A stretch of 64,000 bases of DNA. It comes from Geothrix rubra. Lineage in GTDB: Bacteria > Acidobacteriota > Holophagae > Holophagales > Holophagaceae. Location of the stretch: assembly GCF_030268065.1 (NCBI RefSeq), contig NZ_BSDD01000001.1:310001-374000 (forward strand), in the 5' to 3' direction. Within the stretch, counting starts at the first letter, position 1. Every line of letters begins with the position of its first letter. A program made the translations under genes and the position numbers. The notes beneath the pieces were generated by a model, which made no database searches, was not told where the DNA came from, and saw only the letters and a list, made by a program, of their open reading frames with translations. This document shows, piece after piece, positions 58,042 through 64,000 of this stretch.

Positions 58042-58851
58042 GTGCCCTCCCTGGCGGCGGCGCTCCTCGACCTCCGGGAGCTCGACCGGCTGGCCCGGCT
58101 GGACACGCCGGTCCACCGTCTCGATCCGCGCGCCAAGGTGCTGGCCACGGCGGCCTTCCTGGCGACCCTCGCCTCCTTCGGTCCCCGCGAGGTGTCGGCC
58201 CTCCTGCCCCTGGCCCTCTTCCCCGTGGCCCTGGCGGCCCTCGGGGAGGTGCCCTTCGGCCTGTTGGCGCGGAAGACCCTCCTGGGCCTGCCCTTCATCC
58301 TGGTGCTCGGGGCCTTCCTGCCCTGGGTGGATCGGGTTCCGGTGCTGCAGCTCGGGCCCCTGGCGGTGAGCGGCGGCTGGCTGGCCTTCGCCTCCCTCCT
58401 GGTGCGCGGCCTGCTGGCGATGGTCACGGCCACGGCCCTGGTGGCGGTGACGGGCTTCGGGGACCTCTGCGCGGCGCTGGACCGCCTGGGCGCGCCCAGG
58501 GCCTTCTCGCAACAGCTGCTCTTCCTGCACCGCTACCTGTTCCTGGCCGGGGAGGAGACGGGCCGGGCCCTCCAGGCCCGCGAGCTGCGGGCCTTCGGTC
58601 GCCCCCTGGCGCCGCGGGAGTACGGCGCCTTCGCCGGCCACCTCCTGACCCGGAGCTGGGAGCGGGCCGAGCGGGTCCACGCCGCCCTCCGGGCCCGGGG
58701 CTTCGACGGCGTCCTGCCCGCCCGTGCGCAAACAGCCTTCGGAACGGGGGCCTGGGGCTTCCTCCTCGGCTGGTCGGCCTTCTTCTTCCTCTGCCGCTGG
58801 CTGGCCCTGCCGGCCCTTCTGGGCGGCCTCCTGGCGGGAGGTGGGTCGTGA
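58042..58851 (+). CDS. cbiQ: ECF transporter transmembrane protein CbiQ/NikQ
   Basis: A 269-residue membrane T component that couples the ATPase to CbiM. The start is a GTG with GGAGG six bases upstream. Features are the SPVHRLDPRAKVLATAAFL-like N-terminus (TPVHRLDPRAKVLAT), several helices, and the two Ala-Arg-Gly coupling motifs: ARELRAFG near residue 180 and ALRARGFDG near 225. It overlaps cbiO by four bases, which argues for a single cbiMQO mRNA. Confidence 0.92.
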   Translation: MPSLAAALLDLRELDRLARLDTPVHRLDPRAKVLATAAFLATLASFGPREVSALLPLALFPVALAALGEVPFGLLARKTLLGLPFILVLGAFLPWVDRVPVLQLGPLAVSGGWLAFASLLVRGLLAMVTATALVAVTGFGDLCAALDRLGAPRAFSQQLLFLHRYLFLAGEETGRALQARELRAFGRPLAPREYGAFAGHLLTRSWERAERVHAALRARGFDGVLPARAQTAFGTGAWGFLLGWSAFFFLCRWLALPALLGGLLAGGGS

Positions 58852-59576
58852 GCCACCACCTGGTCGAGGTCCGCGAGCTGCGCCACGCCTACCCCGATGG
58901 CACCCTGGCCCTGGACGGCCCCACCTTCACCCTGCACCACGGCGAGGCCGTGGCCCTCGTGGGCGCCAACGGGGCGGGGAAGTCCACCCTGCTGAAGCAC
59001 CTAAACGGCACGCTCCGCGCCGCCAGCGGCGAGGTGCGCGTGGGCGAGCTGCCCGTGCAGGCGGAGACCCTGGCCCAGGTGCGGCGCACGGTGGGCATGG
59101 TCTTCCAGGATCCCGACGACATGCTGTTCATGCCGACCGTGCTGGAGGACGTGGCCTTCGGGCCCCGGAACCTGGGCTTCCCCCCGCCGGAAGCGGAGGC
59201 CCGGGCCCGGGTGGCCCTCGGGCAGGTGGGGGCGGCGCACCTGGCGGCGAAGGCGCCCTACCACCTCTCCGTGGGCGAGAAGCGCCGCTGCGCCCTGGCG
59301 GCGGTGCTGGCGATGGGTCCGGACATCCTCGTGCTGGACGAGCCCAGCACCGGCCTCGATCCCCGCGGGCGGCGGCTCCTGGTGGGCCTGCTCCAGGCCT
59401 TCACCCACACCCGCATCATCGCCACCCACGACCTCGACCTGGCCTCGAGGCTCTGCCCGCGCACCCTGGTGCTCCACCGGGGGCGCCTCGTGGCCGACGG
59501 CCCCACCCGGGCGATCCTCGCGGATCGCGCCCGGATGGAGTCCTGGGACCTGGAGGCCTGGCCGCCGGAGGCCTGA
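58848..59576 (+). CDS. cbiO: ECF transporter ATP-binding protein CbiO/NikO
   Basis: A 242-residue ABC ATPase for cobalt or nickel uptake. Walker A GANGAGKSTLLKHLNG, Q-loop VFQDPDDMLFMPTVLEDVAFGPRNLG (typical of ECF ATPases), signature LSVGEKRRCALAAVLAM, Walker B ILVLDEPSTGLDP and the switch His in IIATHDLDLA are intact. The start is a GTG within the cbiQ stop region. The gene ends four bases before a convergent gene. Confidence 0.95.
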   Translation: MSHHLVEVRELRHAYPDGTLALDGPTFTLHHGEAVALVGANGAGKSTLLKHLNGTLRAASGEVRVGELPVQAETLAQVRRTVGMVFQDPDDMLFMPTVLEDVAFGPRNLGFPPPEAEARARVALGQVGAAHLAAKAPYHLSVGEKRRCALAAVLAMGPDILVLDEPSTGLDPRGRRLLVGLLQAFTHTRIIATHDLDLASRLCPRTLVLHRGRLVADGPTRAILADRARMESWDLEAWPPEA

Positions 59577-59580
59577 GGGG

Positions 59581-62500
59581 CTACTTCGCGGCCGGCACGA
59601 CGATCACCGGCGGGATGCCGGCGGCCTGGACGGCCCGGTCGAAGGCGGCGAGCTCGCCGGCCCAGACCTGGGTGAGCTCGGCCTGGAGGCCGGTCAGCAC
59701 GGCCTTCTCCTGGTCGTAGTAGGCCAGGGCCGCGGGGCTGGGCGCGCCATCGCCTTCGCCGGCCATGCCGGCGAGGCCGATGAACTGGTGGTCCAGGGCC
59801 GGGGTGAAGTTCAGCACGTCCTGGTCGCTCTTGAGCTTGGGGTTCACCAGGCGGGCCTCCAGGGCGTCCAGGCGGTCCGTGAGGGCCTTGGCGGGGGCCT
59901 TCAGGTCCCCGGCTTTCCCCAGCTTCTCCGCGCGGTCCAGCAGGCCCTGGACCTGGGCCTTCACGTCGCGGATCTGCAGGACGGACTGGTGGACCTCGGT
60001 CACCCGGTCGCGGACGGCCTTGAGGAAGTCCGCCTGGGCCTTCAGCTCGGCCCCGCTGGCCGCGACGCCGGGCCTCGGCAGCACCTGCAGGTCGCGGCTC
60101 ACGGTGCCGCCGCGGTAGGAGACGCGCAGGGTGTAGGTGCCGGGCGCCACCTCGGGGCCGCGGGTATCTCCCCAGACGATGGCCTTGGGCAGCAGGTGGG
60201 GGCGGAACATGCGGAGGTCCCAGGCCACGCGGTTGAAGCCGGCGTGCAGCTTCAGGGGCTTCTCGGCATCAGGCTCGGGCTTCTCGGGCTTGCGGCTGCT
60301 GAAGCGGCGGAGCACCTCGGTGCCGCTGAGCACGTCGAGGGTGAGGGGATCCTTGTCGTCCGGCGCCTCCTTCAGCCAGAGGTCCAGGATGGCCCCCGTG
60401 GGCGGGTTCTGGCCGAGGGCGCGGGGCTTCGCGTCGTCCTCCATCCACCAGGCCTGGCCGTAGTCGGCGCGCACCGCGGGCCGGGGCTGGAACACGTGCA
60501 GCGGCTCGGCGGCGACCTCCGGCTTCCACTGGCGCAGGCTGTCCAGGTCGTCGAGGATCCAGAAGGACCGGCCCTGGGTGGCCACGATGAGATCGCCCTG
60601 ATGAACGGCGAGGTCGGTGACGGGCACCACGGGGAGGTTGCGCTGGAAGGGCTGCCAGGAGGCGCCGTCGTCGAAGGAGAGGTAGAGGCCGGTCTCCGTG
60701 CCCGCGAAGAGCAGGCCGCGCCGGCGTTCGTCGGCCCGGACCACGCGGGTGAAGGCGCCCACGGGGATCCCCGTGTCGATGCGGGTCCAGCTCTTCCCGA
60801 AGTCGTTCGTGCGGAAGAGGTAGGGCTTCAGGTCGTCCAGCTTGTAGGCCGTGGCCGCCACGTAGGCCGTTCCGGCCTCGAAGGGCGAGGGGTCGATGCT
60901 GTTGATCTGGAGGTTCGCCGGCAGCCCCTTGGGGGTGATGTCGGTCCAGGTCCTGCCGCCGTCCCGGGTGAGGTGGATCAGGCCGTCGTCGCTGCCGGCC
61001 CAGAGGATGGCGGGGTCCTGCCGGCTCTCGGCCAGCGCGAAGATGGTGCCGAAGACTTCGACGCCGGTGTTGTCCTTGGTGATGGGGCCGCCGCTGGCGA
61101 TCTGGGTGGCCTTGTCGTTGCGGGTGAGGTCGGGGCTGATCGCCTCCCAGGTCCGGCCCCGGTCGGCGCTGCGCAGGAGCACCTGGGCCGCGTGATAGAG
61201 CACGTGGGGTTCGAAGCGGCTGATGAGGATGGGCGCGTTCCACTGGAAGCGGTACTTCAGGTCCTTCGGGGCCATGCCGATGGCCAGCTGCGGCCAGGCC
61301 ATGACCATGCGGGTCTCGCCGGTGCGGTGGTCATTCCGCGTGATCTGGCCGCCGTACTCGCCGGCGAAGACCACGTCGGGATCCTTCGGCTCCGGGGCGA
61401 TCCAGCCGCTCTCGCCGCCGCCCACGGCGTGCCAGTCGGCCTGGGAGACGCCGCCCCGGCCCTCGGCCCGGCTCCTGATGGCCACGGAGGTGTTGTCCTG
61501 CTGGCAGCCGTAGATCCAGTAGGGATTCCGCGTGTCCACGGCCACCCGGTAGAACTGGGCGGTGGGCTGGTTCAGGAGGGTGCTCCAGGACTCGCCGCCG
61601 TTGACCGTCACCGTGGCGCCGCCGTCGTTGCCCTCGATCATGCGGCGGGGGTCCTCGGGGGCGATCCAGAGGTCGTGGTTGTCGCCGTGGGGCGTGGGGA
61701 TGGCCGTGAAGGTGCGGCCGCCATCCTGGGAGCGCATGAAGGCCACGTTCAGGGCGTAGACGGTGTCGGCGTTCTTCGGATCGGCGTAGATGCGGGAGTA
61801 GTACCAGGCCCGCTGGCGGAGCTTGTTCTCGTCGTTGACGCGGGTCCACGTGGCCCCACCGTCGTCGCTGCGGAAGAGGCCGCCCTTTCCGGCCTCGACG
61901 ATGGCCCAGACGCGGTCCGGACGGGCCGGGGAGACGGCGAGGCCGATGCGGCCCAGGATGCCCGTGGGCAGGCCACCCTCCAGGCGCTTCCAGGTGTCGC
62001 CGCCGTCCGTGGACTTGAAGACGCCGCTGCCCGGGCCGCCGCTCTCCAGGGTCCAGGGCTTTCGGCCCACCTGCCAGAACCCGGCGTAGAGGATGCGGGG
62101 GTTCGTGGGGTCCATGCACAAATCAGAAGCACCTGTCTTGTCATCGACATACAAAACTTTCTTCCAGGTCTTTCCGCCATCCAGGGTGCGGAAGATGCCC
62201 CGGTCCTCGTTGGGCCCCCAGACGTGGCCCAGGGCCGCCACGTAGGCGATGTCGGGGTTCGTGGGATGCACCCGGACCCGGGTGATCTGCTGGGTGTCGT
62301 ACAGGCCCAGGTGGGTCCAGGTCCGCCCGGCGTCCGTGGAGCGGTACACGCCGTCCCCCCGGCTGACGTTGCCGCGGATGGTGTCCTCGCCCATGCCCAC
62401 GTAGATCACGTTGGGATCGCCGTCGCAGAGGCCGATGGCGCCCACGGAGCCGGTCCGGAAATAGCCGTCCGAGAGGTTCCGCCAGCTGGCGCCGCCGTCC

Positions 62501-62718
62501 TCGGTGCGCCAGAGGCCGCCCCCGGTGGCGCCCATGTAGTAGCGCTGCGGCTGTCCGGGCACACCGGCCACCGCGCCCACGCGCCCGCCGCGGAAGGGGC
62601 CCAGGTTGCGGAACTTCAGGCCCGCGAAGGGCTCGGGCCGGGGCGCGGGCGGGGCCGCGGCGGCGGTCAGCGCCAGGCCGACGGCGAAAGGGAGGAGGAA
62701 TCGGCGCAGGCGACCCAT
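59581..62718 (-). CDS. large secreted BNR/sortilin-type beta-propeller protein
   Basis: A 1,045-residue exported protein (signal peptide LLPFAVGLALTAAAAPPAP). The bulk, residues 30-720, consists of repeated BNR/Asp-box units: GGGLWRTEDGGASWRNL, GVYRSTDAGRTWTHLG, GIFRTLDGGKTWKKV, GVFKSTDGGDTWKRLEGG, GLFRSDDGGATWTRV, LIHLTRDGGRTWTDI and LYLSFDDGASWQPF. They form one or two propellers like VPS10/sortilin and photosystem-assembly factors. A C-terminal immunoglobulin-like region and a helical tail follow. The substrate is unknown; glycosidase or protein-binding roles occur in relatives. A run of about 14 AT-ending codons near 62114-62160 is foreign to the otherwise GC-saturated gene. Confidence 0.85.
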   Translation of the reverse strand: MGRLRRFLLPFAVGLALTAAAAPPAPRPEPFAGLKFRNLGPFRGGRVGAVAGVPGQPQRYYMGATGGGLWRTEDGGASWRNLSDGYFRTGSVGAIGLCDGDPNVIYVGMGEDTIRGNVSRGDGVYRSTDAGRTWTHLGLYDTQQITRVRVHPTNPDIAYVAALGHVWGPNEDRGIFRTLDGGKTWKKVLYVDDKTGASDLCMDPTNPRILYAGFWQVGRKPWTLESGGPGSGVFKSTDGGDTWKRLEGGLPTGILGRIGLAVSPARPDRVWAIVEAGKGGLFRSDDGGATWTRVNDENKLRQRAWYYSRIYADPKNADTVYALNVAFMRSQDGGRTFTAIPTPHGDNHDLWIAPEDPRRMIEGNDGGATVTVNGGESWSTLLNQPTAQFYRVAVDTRNPYWIYGCQQDNTSVAIRSRAEGRGGVSQADWHAVGGGESGWIAPEPKDPDVVFAGEYGGQITRNDHRTGETRMVMAWPQLAIGMAPKDLKYRFQWNAPILISRFEPHVLYHAAQVLLRSADRGRTWEAISPDLTRNDKATQIASGGPITKDNTGVEVFGTIFALAESRQDPAILWAGSDDGLIHLTRDGGRTWTDITPKGLPANLQINSIDPSPFEAGTAYVAATAYKLDDLKPYLFRTNDFGKSWTRIDTGIPVGAFTRVVRADERRRGLLFAGTETGLYLSFDDGASWQPFQRNLPVVPVTDLAVHQGDLIVATQGRSFWILDDLDSLRQWKPEVAAEPLHVFQPRPAVRADYGQAWWMEDDAKPRALGQNPPTGAILDLWLKEAPDDKDPLTLDVLSGTEVLRRFSSRKPEKPEPDAEKPLKLHAGFNRVAWDLRMFRPHLLPKAIVWGDTRGPEVAPGTYTLRVSYRGGTVSRDLQVLPRPGVAASGAELKAQADFLKAVRDRVTEVHQSVLQIRDVKAQVQGLLDRAEKLGKAGDLKAPAKALTDRLDALEARLVNPKLKSDQDVLNFTPALDHQFIGLAGMAGEGDGAPSPAALAYYDQEKAVLTGLQAELTQVWAGELAAFDRAVQAAGIPPVIVVPAAK

Positions 62719-62819
62719 GGTGGCTCCGGGGAGGGGGAGAAAAAGTATCGTAATACGAAGGTGGTTCGGGTGCTCCCCGCCTCGCCGGGATTATCGGCGT
62801 ATGGCAATATGCTGAAGAA

Positions 62820-62859
62820 TTCATCCTAATCTGGTGTATTCCAATATTTAACCTGTCAA
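62820..62859. promoter_or_regulatory. AT-rich divergent promoter region
   Basis: The 201-base gap between the beta-propeller and Cache genes is the most AT-rich in the window. On the plus strand TTCATC (62820-62825) and AATATT (62843-62848) are 17 bases apart. On the minus strand a perfect TTGACA (62859-62854) faces the propeller gene, but its -10 is weak. A four-base-arm palindrome GTAT-CGTA-ATAC lies close to the propeller start. Confidence 0.35.
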
Positions 62860-62919
62860 GAGACTTGGCCGTAGGTTGGGGGAGACCCGTGCGGTCCAGC
62901 TGCCCCAAGGAGGCTTTTC

Positions 62920-63378
62920 ATGCGTCATCGGTGGTTCCTGCCAGCTGTCCTGGCAGCCCTTTCCCTTCCCGCCGCGGCCCAGACCCGCGACCAGGCGAAG
63001 GCCTTCGTGAAACAGGCCGTGGATTTCGCCAAGAAGAATCCCCGCGAGGCCTTCCTCGAGGAAGTGACCTCCGGCAAGGGGCGCTTCCATTTCACGGCCG
63101 GGAAGAACAACGACCTGTACATCTTCGTCTACGACCTGGAGGGCAAGGTGCTTGCCCACGGCGTGCGCCGCGAGCTGGTGGGCATCGTCCGGTGGAACGC
63201 CAAGGACCCGGACGGCAAGGCCTGGATCCAGGACTGGACCCGGCTGGTGAAGGAGAAGGGGAGCGGCTGGATCGAGTACAAGGAGCTGAACCCCGCCCAG
63301 GGCAACAAGGTCATGAAGAAGGCCTCGTGGGTGGAGCTCTACAACGGCATGATCATCGGCGCCGGCGTCTACGAGTAG
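62920..63378 (+). CDS. secreted single Cache-domain protein
   Basis: A 152-residue periplasmic protein with a signal peptide (WFLPAVLAALSLPAAA) and a complete sCache_2-type sensor fold. Its pattern is RDQAKAFVKQAVDFAKKNPREAFLEEVTSGKGRFHF, then DLYIFVYDLEGKVLAHG and the terminal WVELYNGMIIGAGVYE. There is no membrane helix or output domain, so it is a free ligand-binding protein rather than a receptor. The ligand is probably a small organic acid, as in related Cache_2 domains; not shown here. AAGGAGG stands six bases before the ATG. Confidence 0.87.
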   Translation: MRHRWFLPAVLAALSLPAAAQTRDQAKAFVKQAVDFAKKNPREAFLEEVTSGKGRFHFTAGKNNDLYIFVYDLEGKVLAHGVRRELVGIVRWNAKDPDGKAWIQDWTRLVKEKGSGWIEYKELNPAQGNKVMKKASWVELYNGMIIGAGVYE

Positions 63379-63413
63379 CCGAGGGTCGTGCCCTGGGTCA
63401 TGGACCGGGCCTG

Positions 63414-63449
63414 CCTGCGGGAGGATGCTGAAGCCATCTCTCCCGCAGG
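63414..63449 (+). promoter_or_regulatory. hairpin overlapping the ribosome-binding site of the next gene
   Basis: Perfect 10-base arms CCTGCGGGAG (63414-63423) and CTCCCGCAGG (63440-63449) enclose a 16-base loop. The 3' arm covers the first bases of the AGGAGG (63447-63452) used by the dehydrogenase start at 63457. In mRNA this could hide the ribosome-binding site. No T tract follows, so it is not a terminator for the Cache gene. Confidence 0.5.
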
Positions 63450-63456
63450 AGGCCCC

Positions 63457-64000
63457 ATGAAGACGTTCCGGATCGCGGTCATCCCCGGCGACGGGATCGG
63501 CAAGGAGGTGGTGCCGGAGGGCATCCGGGTGCTGGAGGCCGCCGGCCGGAAGTTCGGGCTGACCTTCCAGTGGGACCTGCTCCCGTGGAGCTGCGAGTAC
63601 TTCCTGGCTGAGGGCCGCATGATGCCCGAGGACGGCCTGGACCGCATCCGGCACCACGACGCCATCTTCCTGGGAGCCGTGGGGTTTCCGGGCGTGCCTG
63701 ACCACGTCTCGCTCTGGGGCCTGCTGATCCCCATCCGGCGGGGGTTCCAGCAGTATGCCAACGTGCGCCCCGTGCGCCTCATGCCCGGCGTGAAGTGCCC
63801 CCTGGCCGACCGGAAGCCCGGCGACATCGACTTCGTGGTGGTGCGGGAGAACAACGAGGGCGAGTACTCCTCCATCGGCGGGCGCCTCTACGAGGGCACG
63901 GAATTCGAGATGGCCGTGCAGCAGAGCGTGTTCACCCGGCATGGCGTGGACCGGATCCTGAAGTACGCCTTCGACATGGCCCAGCGCCGTCCGAAGCAGC
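63457..64000 (+). CDS. isocitrate/isopropylmalate/tartrate dehydrogenase family, 5' part
   Basis: The gene runs out of the window after 181 codons. The N-terminus KTFRIAVIPGDGIGKEVVPEGIRVLEAAG is the signature of NAD-dependent beta-decarboxylating dehydrogenases. The following AIFLGAVGFPGVPDHVSLWGLLIPIRRGFQQYANVRPVRLMPG favours the tartrate/D-malate dehydrogenase branch over 3-isopropylmalate dehydrogenase, as does IDFVVVRENNEGEYSSIGGRLYEGTEFEMAVQ. It would oxidise D-malate, tartrate or a similar 2-hydroxyacid in the cytosol. AGGAGG precedes the ATG and may be masked by a hairpin. Confidence 0.9.
   Translation, partial: MKTFRIAVIPGDGIGKEVVPEGIRVLEAAGRKFGLTFQWDLLPWSCEYFLAEGRMMPEDGLDRIRHHDAIFLGAVGFPGVPDHVSLWGLLIPIRRGFQQYANVRPVRLMPGVKCPLADRKPGDIDFVVVRENNEGEYSSIGGRLYEGTEFEMAVQQSVFTRHGVDRILKYAFDMAQRRPKQ

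Noticed and set aside
59788-62829. A 1,013-codon plus-strand frame antisense to the beta-propeller gene
   Set aside because: Its low-complexity GLEHV-type composition and the clear propeller repeats on the other strand show it is a shadow.

Overview
This 64 kb window is a very GC-rich, densely packed chromosomal segment with short intergenic gaps, many ATGA/GTGA start-stop overlaps, and no insertion sequence, prophage or CRISPR. The content suggests a Gram-negative respiratory bacterium of the Acidobacteriota, most likely Holophagae (Geothrix-like). The grounds are two 11-heme c-type cytochromes fused to a b-type membrane domain, a futalosine-route menaquinone gene (mqnC), bacillithiol genes (bshB1, bshC), Lpt lipopolysaccharide export genes, and near-complete use of GC-ending codons. 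The taxonomic call is inference; no rRNA gene is present.

Layout. 1-1.9 kb: the end of an MscS-type channel gene and hutI. 2-13 kb: a five-to-six gene envelope operon around a type-2 bacterial alpha-2-macroglobulin with an intact CVEQ thioester motif. It also holds DUF2138-, DUF1175- and DUF2135-like secreted proteins, a compact penicillin-binding-like transpeptidase and a SpoIID-like protein with an HELVH motif. 13-17.4 kb: GIY-YIG protein, rpe, a YtcJ-type amidohydrolase, and the catalytic chain of methylmalonyl-CoA mutase. 17.4-22.2 kb: an electron-transfer module of two tandem 11-heme/cytochrome b proteins and a small diheme cytochrome, behind a CRP/FNR-type site. 22.2-28.7 kb (minus strand): phosphohexomutase, methyltransferase, TldE, and a CoaE-TldD in-frame fusion. 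28.8-36 kb: accA-recJ-lptCA-lptB-rpoN-hpf. 36-43 kb: mqnC with a tiny zinc-ribbon gene, a 5'-nucleotidase, a cysteine desulfurase, an AspT/YidE transporter, a Kdo-kinase-like protein and a DUF2344 protein.

43-51.5 kb (minus strand): ftsW, glmM, folP, ftsH, tilS, bshB1, bshC. The 5' end of folP is tandemly duplicated. 51.5-57 kb: small hypotheticals, aldehyde dehydrogenase, site-2 protease, trpS, tRNA-Lys(CTT), and a zinc-finger/SpoIIE phosphatase. 57-59.6 kb: a cobalt/nickel ECF transporter cbiMQO. 59.6-64 kb: a large sortilin-type beta-propeller protein, a secreted Cache protein and the start of an isopropylmalate/tartrate dehydrogenase gene.

Functional links. Menaquinone made through MqnC is the probable electron donor to the cytochrome b/c proteins. 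Cobalt uptake by CbiMQO would serve the B12-dependent mutase. lptCA, lptB, the Kdo-kinase-like gene and the alpha-2-macroglobulin operon all concern the cell envelope. The strongest candidates for new biology are the alpha-2-macroglobulin/transpeptidase/SpoIID operon, the tandem 11-heme cytochrome module with its CRP/FNR-like promoter, the CoaE-TldD fusion, and the folP 5' duplication.
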